This document shows, in pieces, positions 44,201-58,700 of a stretch of 64,000 bases of DNA. The translations under genes were made by a program, and so were the position numbers. The notes under the pieces were generated by a model. The model made no database searches, was not told where the DNA came from, and worked only from the letters and a program-made list of their open reading frames with translations. Source of the stretch: Chromobotia macracanthus (taxonomy: Eukaryota; Chordata; Actinopteri; Cypriniformes; Botiidae); NCBI GenBank assembly GCA_036877525.1, contig JAZGTH010000100.1, forward strand, positions 1 through 64,000, written 5' to 3'. Position 1 is the stretch's first letter, and each line of letters opens with the position of its first letter.

Positions 44201-46717
44201 TCTCTCTATCTCTCTCTCTCTCCTCTTTGGGGTATTTATAGCCTCTGAGGTTTGCAACCACCGAATCAACATTAAGCGGTTGCCAAATATAGATGCTTTG
44301 CTTGCGTGCTTGATCTCCCATCTGTTTGAATCGGCCCAAGGAAGGGACAGCACACCCACATGCTATAATGCACCTAATTAAAAACTTCTTGTGACAAGGG
44401 GCCAGAGAAGGCAACCCACCCGACTGCCCTTTTTCACCCAGCACCCACAAAAGACCTTACCCCACTTGCCCCACTCGCTCACAGAACTGCACGCGCACTT
44501 TCGAGCACACAAACAGGCCTTGTGTAAAGCTTTTGGCAGAGCTGGATGCAACCCCCGCCCCTTTAAAAACTCCATTGTTTGATAATGGAAGCTGAAGTGT
44601 GAGCAGCCCATAGGATCTGCTAAAGCAGCTTTGTGTTCTAAGAAGCACTATGTGGGGATTTGTGGTGTGTGCGCTAGCCAAGTTAGCAGTGCCACTGAGC
44701 ATGTGTGTTTGTGTGTATAACTCTGTTTGCGGCCTTTATCGACCCAGCCATTTTCGGTGTCTGCACCTCGGTCTGACTCTGCAGTGAGCTTGGAGACTGA
44801 CCCAGACTTCCCTTTGTATAGGAAGTTATGCAACCTCCCACACTGGGACGGTCGCAACAGCGTGCAGTAAAGCCACACCCACCCAGGCCAATTCATGTTG
44901 CAATATACGTCCATCAGCACATTTACAGAGTTGCATCAGTTTGGCTAAATAAAGGTGGATTTGGCATTCCTGTGTGTTTACTTTGTAATGTTTACTGAAT
45001 ATGCCCAACAGATGGCCATGTATACAGCAATGCACAAACATGCTCTCTATCTCTCTCTCTCTCACTTTATTTCCCTCCCATGCTTTAGCTACTTTCTGGA
45101 GCATGTACGTTTGTTCTTAGTGATTCTTGAATGTTTTTTGTGACTGTTTATGAAATAATTCTCTTTATGTTTGTTTTGCTGATAAAAAGATTTAGAGCTT
45201 ATTACACTTTGCCACAGATTTAAGAATGATTTCAGAGCTACTGCTCCACTTTCTAAAACAAACAGCAGTCTTTACAGAGATTGCTGGAGGCCCTCAGGGG
45301 CCCGACTGCATTCAGAGGCTTCTTCACCATCTTCATAGGTAACGCTTGACTTAAGGCTGTGTTCTTTCAATTAAGACTCGTCAGTATCATTCCTGTCACA
45401 CGCTATCAAGCTCTGAGATTTTCCCCAAGAAGAACAACATAAGCAGGCGAGAAAGTTCATGTTCATACATGCACTCATAGGGTCCAGAATTAACACGCAT
45501 CAGGCATTACATGTAAGTAAAAATTGGCTTTGGTGACGTAATCTCTTCATTTTTGGTTGGTAACTTTATAAGGAACTGCAACACAAGTGTTGCAACTTCT
45601 CTCCAAAGGTTTTTTACACTTGGAAAAAACTGACACAGGTTTTTTTGCATCAGAAATTGTATTGAGAAAACCACAATACAATGTTGCATCAGGTGCAGTT
45701 TTACATTGACTGCATTTTGTGACTGTTATGCAAAAATAACTGCTAAATAAATCCATTGTCCTAAAGACAAAATAGTCATATAGGTCGGAAACAAAATAAG
45801 GTTCAGTAAATGATGGCAAAATTTAAATTTATGCAAGGTCTCGCCACAACACGCTTGTATCCCGAACTCTAAACATATGCAACTTAAGACACCTTCACTT
45901 TATACGTCAGTGCAACAAATTCCCAACATATGCGATGTGAGCATGCACTCGTGGTCTAATAGAGCCGTAGCTTGTAATCTGCATTTAAAATTAGGAGGAG
46001 CTCTTAGTTCCCGTCTGTTGTCTAACAGCATCATTCTCTCATTCTTTGGGAGGAATTCTGTTGAAATAACCTCCTAACTGTTACTTATGTGATTTCTCTT
46101 GTTTATCCTGCAGCTAATTACATTACAGTTTACCTGAATTGAGGAGCACACACTGTCAGTTCATCATGTTTAGTGTGTTGTTGATCAACCTCTTGGTTTT
46201 AAGGCAGCGGTTTTAGATACTCGCTCGTCCCATAATCCCCTTGACTTTATTTAATCTGTTGTTTAGAGTCCGCAAGGTCTCCTGCCCTTTCTGGCCGTTT
46301 TTTGTTTTGTTTCTGCTGGTTATCGCATCTTCCCAACTGAACGGTTAAGCTTTTAGATGGAGCGCTTTGTGCCAGGATTTGTGTACTCTAGCTCTTATGT
46401 CCGCTTGCCCTGTTCATATAATAGTATTTGTGTTTTTCTAAGCATCTGTACTGGCAGTGCTAATAGGCTGTGTTTTTCTCCTCTGTATCCCCTCTAGGCC
46501 TTAGACGGGTTTTTCTTCGTGGTGAACATGGAGGGGAACATTGTGTTTGTGTCAGAGAATGTGACACAGTACCTGCGGTATAATCAGGAAGAGCTGATGA
46601 ACACCAGTGTGTACAGTATCCTGCATGTGGGAGACCACACTGAATTCATCAAAAACCTTCTGCCCAAGTCACATGGTGAGAAGATCTTTCCCTCCCTCCT
46701 ACCCAGCCTCCCTTCCT

Positions 46718-46753
<36 letters not shown>

Positions 46754-49700
46754 GTTTTTTCCTTTTTTGTTTGTCTTTCTGTATTCCTTCCTTTTTTCCT
46801 TCCTTTTATTTTCTTTATTTCCTCCCACTGTTCTTCCAGTTCACTTCTTAGCCAATAGTCTTCTGATTTGCACTTCTTTCATTCACCTCATTCTTTATAA
46901 GGAAAGCCTCATGTTGACTACATTCCTCAACACCCAAGTGTAGCATTTCCAGAGCGGTTACATTTTCCATCATGTGATTGCATTAATCAGATTGCGTATT
47001 ATGAACTGGGATTTAGAGTGGAATAACAGAATATCCTCAGGTCCCAGTGACAGTAGGGCTAGGTCACCACATTCAGCTACTTTACCTGAATCTGATTCAG
47101 TATTAGTGTATTAGTATTAGCAGCCCACATCATTTGGACTACATACTGTGCATTTTCATTAAAGCTGATGAAATTAAACACATATTCATGAATACTTTAT
47201 TACAGAGTTTCTGACATAGTGCCCATACAGTTAAACGCTAAGCCTGTTTTTCAACCAGACGTGTTTTAAATGACATATTTCCCATGTTAATATGTTTGGT
47301 ACAAACAGATATGTTAGCCGTGACTGGATCTTGCTGGGATGTCTCACCCAGAGTAAAATCTCTTTGCTGAAGGTATAGGGGTTGTTCACGTTAACAGCAA
47401 TTAAATTGTTGGAGGTCTGTAAATTTCTATACTAAATAACTGCCATTATTTGGCATTCCTGTCCAAATGTGTATTACCCATTTGCCTAAAATTAAACTCT
47501 TGTTGACAGTCAACAGCCTCTGTTCAATCCTGACGGAAACTCAATAACTTCCAGTTTGTTTTCCACTGCAATTCAGTGTCAGTGTGAACTCCCCTTTATT
47601 CAGTAAGAAGGAACTGTAGGATGCTGGTTAAAATGAGTGATGGCAAGTGATGTGTCTTTACCTCCCTTTCACAGTGAATGGAGTACCGTGGTCCAGTGAA
47701 AACCCACGGCGGAATAGCCACACCTTCAACTGCCGCATGCTGGTGAACCCTCACAGTGAGGCCGAAGAGACGCAGGATCACGAGGCGCAGCAGAAATATG
47801 AGACCATGCAGTGTTTCGCTGTGTCTGAACCAAAGTCCATCAAAGAGGAGGGAGAGGGTGAGCCATAGCTGCTTTAAACAAACTTAAGCCACATAAACCG
47901 AACTTAAACTCCTAATATAATGCATCAAAGCAGAGCAGAATGTTTCAGCCAAGCAAAGTTGCTACTCCCATTTTTGAGTAAATTTTAATCCAAGGATTGT
48001 TCAGAATGTGGAATTTACATGACATTTATAAACGCATTCAAATACACATACTTGCACAACTGGCAGATGGTTTTATCCAAAGTGACTTACAGTGCATTCA
48101 AGGGTATTACATACATTTTATCAGTTTGTGTGTCCCTTGTCAATTGTTATGACCTTTGCACTGCTAATGCAATGCTCTACCAGTTGCACTACAGGAACAC
48201 TAAATTGCATAGTGGAGGAAAGTTATGTATTTGTTTATCTGCAAATGTAGGTGTTAGTTGCTGTTGCTTCACCTTATTACTGAATGGGCAGCAGTGACTC
48301 AGTGTATTTAGTTATTTAGTCAACATTTAAAGGATGATGGGATCAAAATGTAATAAAGCCACTGGAAATGTTGACTTTATACTTCTGACTTCTGTCTTCT
48401 ATTCACTTCTTACCTTAATATACCACATGGTTTTCTTTAATGCACTTTGCAATAATGGTAGACCTTCTCAACCCTGTTTTGAGGATTGGGACTTGAACTG
48501 CCAATAGGTTACAGATTTTAATGGAATTAATTTTGAAGTGTCAAAGTCACGTGAATCACAGTATCAGTATTTACTGAGAAATCAGTACAAAAAAGTCTAC
48601 ATTCTTAACCACATAAAGATAACTCTTAAAGATAAATCTTGAGTGTCTGTTTAAATTTCAGTCTCAAACTCATTTTGAAGCATCACTAAGTGTTGACAGT
48701 TGCTCTTGACGTTGGTGAGAGAAGTGAGTGTTCCAGTTGCTAAAAACTGAAGAAAGAGGTGACAGCAGCACTCGTGAAACACTCATCTGTGTCCCGCACA
48801 GAGAAATGTTTTAGTCTGGGATTCATTTGCTCTCTTTCTGCTTCTACTCTTCCACCTCACAGAGTCACTTAGAGTTCAGGGTACATTTGAGACCCACTTC
48901 TCCACTGGATCGTTTTGGCTTTGGTTTCGGTCTTGCCTGGGGTTTAGAAGTGTGTTTGTGACAGTGAGTGCGGGGGAACAAGAGATGTTAATGTGTTTAC
49001 TGTTGGTCTTCCTCACTTTTCTCACACTCATGCTCTCTGTCTCCCTCGAACACACACACACACACACAGTATTTAATTTTTCCTGGGTACTGTTGGTGTG
49101 TTGAGTGATAGAGTGTCTCTTTTTATGGCTTGTCAGTGTTTGCTGTGTGCCAGCTGCTTTTCCAGCCAGACAGTTCAGCCTGGCACTGGAGAGAGAGGGG
49201 GGGGATAGGAGCAGGAGTGTCTATAATGAGAGGGGTATCATCAACCCTGTGTGTATGTGTGAGAGAAAGGCAGAGTGAAGCTGGGTCTTCATACAGTTCC
49301 AAGTTGAGACCACCCAAGGGGCTCCTCAATAGTTGTGTGTGTGTTTATTCATGTAAAGACATGTTCACACCAACTTTACAACAGAATATCAAATATTCAT
49401 AAGCAAATTTTCCCAACAAAACACAGCAATTAGATCATGTCATTCACTGAAAAATGTTTGGATGTCTTGAAATATATCTTAAATTATGCAACTTGTGAAG
49501 AGATTGTGAGCAATCATACTCACAATTTTCGCCTGGCAGACCTACACTAGACCTACACTAAAGAATCATAGAGATTTGGGGCAGGTCTCTCTTTTGCATA
49601 GCATGCCCTGGCCACCAGCTGTAACATCCTAGCTAGCATTGTAGCATCTAGTTTTGCACAGTCCAGCCCCACACACATTTAAATTGTCAAAATCATTTTG

Positions 49701-52700
49701 AGCCTACGTCTGTCTGAAAATCTGTTATTATATCTGATTATGTATGTGTCTGATATGTCAGATATGCTTAGGGTGGAGATGTTATGATTCTAGTTCTCAT
49801 GTATGATCGTCTGGTGGGTGGGTGAGGGATGACTTCTCTAACTTTGTCTCCATGGGAGCAGCACAGCAGGGTCAGCCTCCACAATGACACAAAACCAAAA
49901 GGTCATATTCCATTATATCACCCCACGCTCCTCTCTGCTCTGCCCCCTCAACAAACACACACAGAACAAATGCCTCATCAGTCATATGTGTACCTAATAA
50001 TCTGTTGTCACTGATCTGGAACTGATTATGTTTAATGCTGGGCGACACATTCATCAGCAAAAATATTTTTGTTGGCATTATAAAATGAAGCAACATTTTT
50101 GTTTGGCCATTACGTTATATAAAGTGTCATAACACTAGTTTCATAATTTTCATAACATCTCAACTTGAGAATACGAGTGTTAGGACAGATGTTTCAATAG
50201 CATTTCTGATTTAAATTTAAGCAGCAAAAATGTCTTTTAAGTTCATAATTTTAATAACTTTCTGTAAATCAGCTCAAACTGCATTAATGGTTAAAATCTC
50301 TAATCCATACAGTAGTTTGTCACTGCTTTCATGTTCATTTTTAAAAAGCCTTTTCAGTCCAAATAAATAAATTAATGACGAATAAATCGTCAGATGAAAA
50401 ATATCAAAATGGTAAATAAGAGATATTTTTTAACTATGTCCGCCAGTCGTAACTGTTCTCATTTTCTCTCTGACTGTAGATTTCCAGTCATGTCTGATCT
50501 GTGTAGCACGGAGAGTACCCATGAAAGAGAGACCCATGCTCCCCCCGCCTGAGAGCTTCAGCACCCGCCAAGACCTCCAAGGTAACCATGCCAACGCCGC
50601 CCCTCTCCGCTTACATTCTTCAAAGAGCGTTTACATCACAGTTATGTGCTATCTGAATGCACAGCCTCTCATTTTAAACAACAGAGACTTGAACCCCAAA
50701 AGACAGCTTTTGATGGCATGAACAGTTTTAACTTTAAAAGGGTTAGTCACGGTTTTATTCAGTCAGTGAGTTCTCACCCAGTACAGGTCTACATCTCTCT
50801 GGCCCTGTTTACACCTGGTATTAAGATTCAGGGTCTCTGTTTGGGCTCAGAATTTGAGAGTCTTGCATGCTAGCATGCTGATATACACTTGAAAACAAAC
50901 ATTGCGATCAGAGTGGACAGTGAGACCACACATTTGGTTGAGCAAGTGAAATTTTTGTATGTTATACCAGCCACACCTGTTGTCACATTCTTATGTAGCC
51001 AGTTTATGGAAACCCCCAGTTTATTCTATTTTGACTAAAAGTGATTGTAAAGCTGATATGCATTAGCCACTTTTTTTTATTTATTGTTTTTTTTACAGGT
51101 TTTTAAGGCATTCTTATAAGGGCTTATTCTAAACATGAGTGTAAACAACTTCTGCAGTTTACATATATCGTGACAAAAACACCAGGCTATATTTCTCTAT
51201 GTGTTTATAGGTAAGATCACCTCACTGGATACCAGCCAGTTACGAGCATCTATGAAGCCAGGCTGGGAAGATTTGGTGAGAAGATGCATTCAGCGCTTTC
51301 ATCTCCAGAATGATGGCGAAATGTCATTCGCCAAACGGCATCAGCAAGAAGGTACAGCACCCATGTCCCAATAATCCAGTTTTAAAACAATCATATTTAT
51401 TAGGTGCTTTACACATACAGCCTATGCTGGTAATTTATTGCAATTTTTTCTGGTGTTGAAATACTGGTAAATCATTTCTGTTACTTTAAGTAACAGTTAC
51501 TTTGAGTTTTGTCATTACCGGAAAGGTTCTGTAATGGTGCCATATAACAAAGCCAAACAATAATCGATTTATAATCAGTTATATAAAGGTAGATGGCTAG
51601 GATATTTTGACATAATATGTTTGCCTTGTGTAAAGTATTAAACAAACTGACAAAATCAGTCTGTATTATTTTGTTAATATTAATCAGAAAAATCAATAAT
51701 TGCAAGATAAAAGCAAAGGCTCTCACTGCTCTTATTTTTTTCTGTTCTTCTTGGATAATTACATAATTCTTTAAGCAATGTGTACTTAATTGAGAAATAC
51801 TTGTAAGTTGCATGCCAATGCTTGCACTTATATTAATATTTAACTTTAGTACATTTTATGTGTTTAATAGCTTAAAAGTTGCTAATTCTAATATCTACAT
51901 TGGCATCAAGTACAATAAAATTTCATTTTTTTAATATTTATATATATATTTTTATATTTATCTTAGTTACTGAAATTTTGGTGTCATGGCAACCCTGATA
52001 GATGTGTAAAAAACATGGAAGGCTATGGTATGTTTGGTACTTTAACCGAATAAGTTAATTAAACAGGTGTATATGTGAAAGTCGAATGTTTGGCCAGAAA
52101 CATTAGTATACATATTGGATTTATGTTTCAGATATGTTGCAGTGTTTCGTAATGTATATGCACATTCTCAATTTGCATTTCTCAAAAGTGTGTTTGCGTG
52201 TATTTTGTAGTGTTAAGGCATGGGCATGCATTCAGTCCCGTCTACCGGTTTTCCCTGTCCGACGGGACCATCGTCTCAGCTCACACCAAGAGCAAACTGG
52301 TTCGCTCACCTGCCACCAATGAGCCTCAGCTCTACATGTCCCTGCACATCTTACAGAGGTGCCCGCTACTCCACCGCACAGCTCACTTTGTGTGAATCTG
52401 TGTCTGAATTCTGTGTGTTTGTGTGTGTGAAATGCCTGACTGAATGCGTGTTGTCATTTCTGATTTCTGACCCTTTCACTGTTTCCTGTGTGATTCTGCT
52501 TTGTATGTGCAAGCAGTCGGTTGACACATACGGTTTCTAGTTCTGACAAGCCCAGTTAATGGCCGCATGCTGAAATCTCACTGTCATGTGAGAACGTTCA
52601 ACCGTGTTTTCCCAGAGACCGATGCTGGTCTCCAAACATTCCATCGTAACCAAGAATAACACAGCTCCCTCAGGTCACAGCTATACATTGGCAAACAACT

Positions 52701-55700
52701 TCATTTTTTACCCTTGATAGTCCAATGAATTTGATTTCTGATTTAATTAAAAATAGAGTAAACTGAAAACAGACGACGGGATTTTTAAAGGGATGGTTCG
52801 CTCTGTAATGAAAATATTGTTAACATTTACTCCCATTCATGTTGTTCCAAATTGTATGACTTTTCTCTTCTGTGGAAAATTTGAAGAATGTACTGGTCAC
52901 TCTTTTCCATGCTATTGCAATGAATGGGGACTAAATCAATTGATCTTTGATTTGTTAGTAAATTAGACTATCAGTAAGTAACAACTTCAATTTTGATCAG
53001 TTTCTCATGTGATTATTGTATGCTTTAATAGATAAGGACAAGGCATATGGGGCTGCTTTTATGATGCTTTGCATTCTTTTTGAAGCTTGAAAGCTCCAGT
53101 GTCCATTCACTGCAGTGAATGCATGGAAAAGGGCAGCCAGTAAATGCTTCAACATTTCCTATGGAAAAAAATTAAGTGGGGTGTATTGACATCCTGTTGC
53201 CCAAGGATTGCCTGGATCCACAGCAGGCAGTTGTGAACATGGTTTCATATGTTAGCTGCAAAGTTTCTATCTCTCACAGCGTGCGAGGGAGGAACACAGC
53301 CTTGCTTTCTGAGACAATAGCAGCAGTGTTTGACCGGGGTGTCGAGCACAGATAAACATTAAACCTAGGGTGAGCTCACAGGAGGGGGGTGGTTGTCTTA
53401 AAACATAGCATTTCTAGCACAATGACACACAGTATAGCCTGACTATTGATTCATCCTGCACATTAAACAAAAGCATCTCTATGCATTTACCAGGAAAAGC
53501 TTTCCGAGTGAGGTTTTAGTATGTGGCTTGCAAAAAGCTTTACACCCTGAGGTGTTTTTTTACATTAGAGAGCGATACAACAGCACAGTGTCACGTTTAC
53601 TCGTCCATGACTCGTTTTGAAGGATGAGCAGTGCTGTTTGTCTTCAATAATAATTCTTTCCTCTTGTTTAATATTCTCTGTTGAAACGTACTTTGGTTAA
53701 TTAAGCCGTTCCTGAAATTCCTCTTAAGTTTACTTTTTTCTGATTCCTTGTTCGTCGCTCTGGAAGAGCCGTTTCCTGTCTTTGAGATTAATTTAACAAA
53801 TGACTGCCCTGGATTAATATAATGAAATAGTTTCAATGGAATTTACTCCACTTAGCGTGAAAATCAATTTTAACGACTTGGATCACAATTACATACCATT
53901 GTCGACAATTTCACGTGCAAGCCTGGCGAGACAAGCATGCCCTAACATTTTAATTCTTCTTTTTTCTGGCACTACATTTCTCCACCTCTTTTCTCATTCT
54001 TGATATAACAATTAAAGCTAGTTTTCACATTTTATAAGATAATGTGACTGGTGTTTGCCTGTACAAAAGTACACCCACCACAGTGCTATGTTTGAATGGG
54101 TGTGTGGCAAGTATGTTACTGTTCTAAGTGTCTTAAAGCACTTTTTTAGATTGAGTTCAAATTAGATTGAGTTTTATCCTTAAAATAATCTTTTGGTTTT
54201 TGTAATTGCTGTAATATGTATTGTACTTTTTTGCAGGGAGCAGCCTGTCTGTGGTATGACCCCAGACCTTGGAGCTAATCAGCAAATGGGCAAATCCATG
54301 ATCCCCATGAGCTCCCCCAACACAGCTGGTTCCTCTGGCGCCCCCCAGGGGCAGGATGCCACCATCAGCAGTAACACATCCACCTTCCCCTCCCCCGGTG
54401 GTCAGAAGGAGCCTGGCGCCATCGGCCCTGTGCAGGGCCACCGTTTTGGCTGCCCGGGGACTATGAGCCATTCAGCAACAATGCAGGCCGCCACCCCCCA
54501 GGGCAGTGGCTATCCACTGAAGCTGAGCAGCCCATCTCAGGGCAGTCCAGGCATGCTGTCCCCACGCCATCGAGCCAGTCCCGGAGTGGCTGGCTCTCCA
54601 CGTTTGCCCCCGCCACAGTTTTCTCCAGCAGGCAGCCTCCATTCACCTGCAAGCATGTGCACTAGCAGTACAGGTGGCAATGGTGGGGCGGGTAGTAACC
54701 ATGGTTACACAAGCAGTTCCCTTAATGCACTGCAGGCGCTTAGCGAGTGCCACGGCGTGAGCCTTGGCCAATCTTTGGGCTCGCCTGACAGGAAGCTGGG
54801 ATCTCCAGCTGCGGTGGCTGTCAACCCTCACCTAATTACCAAAATGGGTGCCTCGGATTCGTTCGGAGAGCAGAACCAATCAGAACATGGCAGTATAGGT
54901 CAGGATGACGGCACCGAACAGCCAAGGGATGAAAAGGCCAACATCGGCCAATTTAGCAACCAAGACAGTGTTGACCCACAAAACCGGTTACGTGACAACA
55001 AAGGCCATACTAAACTCCTACAGCTTCTCACCACTAAAACTGAGCCCATCGAGTCCACCTCACCACCTCCAATGCCCGGCGGAGAGCCAGGTTGTAAGGA
55101 CCCCACTGGTGGTCTAGGAAATGGAGGCATGGGCCCTCAGAGCGGAGCAGGGGCAGTGTCGCATGCTACATCCCTCAAGGAGAAGCACAAGATCCTTCAC
55201 AGACTTCTACAGAATAGCTCATCACCTGTAGACCTGGCCAAACTCACAGCCGAGGCCACAGGGAAGGAGCTATGCCAGGATCCTGCAGGTGGAGGTGCCA
55301 ATGTGGGGGAATTAGCCATTAAACAAGAACCTGTTAGCCCCAAAAAGAAAGACAATGCTCTGCTGCGCTACCTACTGGATAAAGACGATAACGTTCTCAA
55401 GGATAAGGGTATCAAGATGGAGCCTGGGGAAATAAAGGTGGAGGGCAGTAAGATGCCCGGAATCAAAACGGAGAAGAATGATGGCGGGTATGACCGGGTG
55501 GAGCCGGTGAGTGATGTAATTTTATTTAGGCCATACCGGCAGCATCTGTGTGATGATAATTTTAGTATCTCAGTTTTGTTTTCCAGTAAAAATATCTTAA
55601 ACAACATCCGTAATACAAGATCTATTCACTTAAGGAAAACTGCATATGTTAAGACTTACAATATAGATTTTGAAGTATAGCTCTTTAAAATATAGTTTTC

Positions 55701-58700
55701 AGAGTATAGATTTTTTTTTAAATTGTTTATTTTTCATACCCCATAGGCAGATTTGTTTTAAGCATAAATCTAACAAAATTTTGTTTACTATAAATTTTAA
55801 ACAACGGGAAAAATAATTTGACGGTTAGAAAGCTAAACTTATTTCAGGATGTGTTTTCTGTTGTTTCTCACTGTATTTTCCATCAGTGGTTGTTTCAAGG
55901 AATAGAGAGATAAGGCAGATTTGAAAACTCGTCACTCACACAAAAGTAACAGATATGACAACTGATAGCACCACATTGAAACACTCTTATCTCCTGTGTT
56001 TGTTTCTGTGCTGTATGCATCCTTCACTCCCTGTTCTGTTCATTCTATTCATTTTCTCTCTATTTGGGTGTGAAAGTGAAGCAAACAAGAGGTTTATAAA
56101 CCGGCCAATGAAGCCCCAGATCGAGGCAGTATGGTAACAGCAGGGATATAAATGACTCAACCAGCTGGAGAGAGACAGAGAAAGCAAGAGTGAGCAACTT
56201 CTGCTCTCCCTCTCTCTCTTAGCTCTTCTGACACAGGAAGTTGATTCTGTGGGAAACTGGCAGGACTTTCTCAGAAGCAGCTCTGTGACATTTGAAAGAA
56301 AAGCGTCTTGGTTGCGCTCATCGCATCTCATCTGGCACAGCGGTTGGCACATGCCCTGCAGAGCTGGCACCAGGCACCAGTCAAGCCTGGCACAGAGGCA
56401 GTAAAGTGAGAGATGTCTGGGTCCAGGCAACAGAATAGAGAGATTATCCTGTATGAGTTTGTGTGTGTGTGTTCATGGGGTCTCCTGGGTCTGTTTTAAA
56501 AGCTGTTGATTGAGCCACAAATTGAGTCATAGCTGTCAAATAAAGCAGCGGTCTTGGGTAGCTGCTGTTGTTAGCCTGTTAGCATAATGATCCCACCGCC
56601 CCTTGGTTACCAGGAAAACACCCAGAGTTCCGCTGGAGAGGAACCCCTGACCTCTCTGTCTCCACGACAACACCATTGAGGACACAAAGTACAGTAATTT
56701 ACAGAGCATGATGAACACAGTGGGACAGGAAGACTGATGCAGGAGATGCTTCAGCACAAATGCAGAGATGAACTGAGCATTCTGAGTATCAGAGAGATAG
56801 AAATGTGTAGGATTAAATGTGGAGGGGGTGATGAGAGAAAGAGGCTCATTTCCAAACCCTAGTGTGCTGCCCACCGAGACAGCCTTTTTGGGTGTCATAG
56901 ACTTTAGAAGGGTGATTCAAATGGAACGTGGCCAAATTTTGCTGCCTTTAAGATTTCTTGTTTTGGCCAAAATTAAAGGCTACATTATTTATATGTATTC
57001 TTATATAGTTTAGCAATCCCAGAAGGCATTCCAGCAAACAAAAATGGACTTAATACCATTTTTTAATCATTTGTGGAACAGTATGCATTATGCGGTGCCT
57101 TTATAGGCAGCTGCCGGTGTAGATGGTAGACAGTGATTTAACTCACTAGGCTTTTGAACAGAACCAGAGAGAGCAAGATCCAGACAGACCAAACCAACAG
57201 TGATTTCTCACCATTCGTTTGATGAGTGTCAGGCTTTTGTGATAGAAGCACAGCTGAGGATGAAGAGAAACAGGCATCTGTATTAAAGGTCATGATAGAG
57301 AGAGCAGTGCTGAAGGATTCTTCACTGACACTCTTGCTACATGACAGTACTGTCATATTTGGGGTTTTAGCAGTGTGTGCATGGCTTGGGAATCGAATTG
57401 CTGTTGCTAGCACTGTGCTCTACCTGCACCGCATTAACAGCAAAGACTCTTTTATCAGCTTCAATGCACAGGGTTATTTTTATGTTTCACAGTCAGCTTG
57501 CAATTAAAGCTCTTCACTGGCTTTGGACAGCGTGGCTTTCAATAATGCAGTTTTTATGGCGGGCGGTAGAAATGACCCAGGTGCACATATCCTTGTCACC
57601 CAGGACCTGTATTTCCCAGTCTGCATCTCTACAGCTCAAGTAAGCTGTCTACCAAACATCATCTTAGGGCAGTAATAGCATGCTAAGGCTGTTCCAGGAG
57701 GTAGGCAACAACCATAAGCTGCCCTTTAAGACACATCTTTTGGGGCAAATTCTTGCACTTAACCCTAACCCTAACCCTTTGATAAAGCAATCCCACAATG
57801 CATTGCAACAGGTTCAGAAATGTTGAGTGAGTTTAGCGCAGAGATGCTAGCCATGTACAGCATCCCAAAGCAGCCATTTTCATTTTATTTTAAATGCTGC
57901 CTTAGTAGGCAGCACCCTGTATAGACAGCAAGGCAGTTCTCTAAGTTTCAGATCAGCCCTTCTGTCTATGAGAATTACACACACAAGTTAGTACACAGGA
58001 AATGTGTTTCTGTTGGTGGCTACACTGGTTTGCCTTTCGCTGAGTTTAGCTTCTATGTATTTGCTTTGTAAGTGTGTGCGTGTGCATGTACACTCTGACT
58101 CTAGCAGTTTCTTTATGTGCCTGCGAGGGCACATGTGTGTCTCAGCAGCAGGAAGTGTGACTCAGTATAGGATGTCACTCCTCTGCCCTTCCAAACCCCT
58201 CATAGAGCTCTAATCGGCACCCTTGCACCATTCCTCAGTAACACACACACACAGTGCAGACAGCTGTCCCCACCCTGACATTTTTGGTTCATTGGTAGTT
58301 CCTGTATGTATCAATTAACCCCCTAACCCTTCTTACCCTGCAGTCATGCTCCTGTCTAAATGGCTAACAGCCCCCCGGCCCATGAAACCAACTTTAAGAT
58401 ATCCTCTTTGGAATAAGAGATATTTAGCATTCATAGCTTGTTTATGGGTACGCATTCATATTGCTAATTATTGCGTAAAGGATTACAGTGCATTAAGGTT
58501 TCGAATAACTACAGTATATTCAAACTATAAAGAATCTATAAAGATCTTTAATACTGTATTGCTAGCATGGGTGGGAATCAGCAAGGGTCTGCAATAATAT
58601 TGCGATACTGTATATTACTGTACTTCTTTAAAATTGAAATGATTTCTTTCCCTGTAATCTGCATTGGGCTTCAGCAATATGTCTTATGCTTGTATAATTA

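Noticed and set aside
44052..45104. Stack of overlapping frames on both strands suggesting a nested gene
   Set aside because: No recognisable protein, no consistent splice sites, and frames conflict with one another; the GC shift alone explains them.
55987..56430. 147-codon minus-strand frame in ncoa2 intron
   Set aside because: Includes a CT-rich stretch read as Leu/Ser and shows no known domain.
57761..57778. Interstitial telomere marking a chromosome fusion
   Set aside because: Only about three units inside an intron of a gene with conserved neighbours; chance or repair insertion is simpler.
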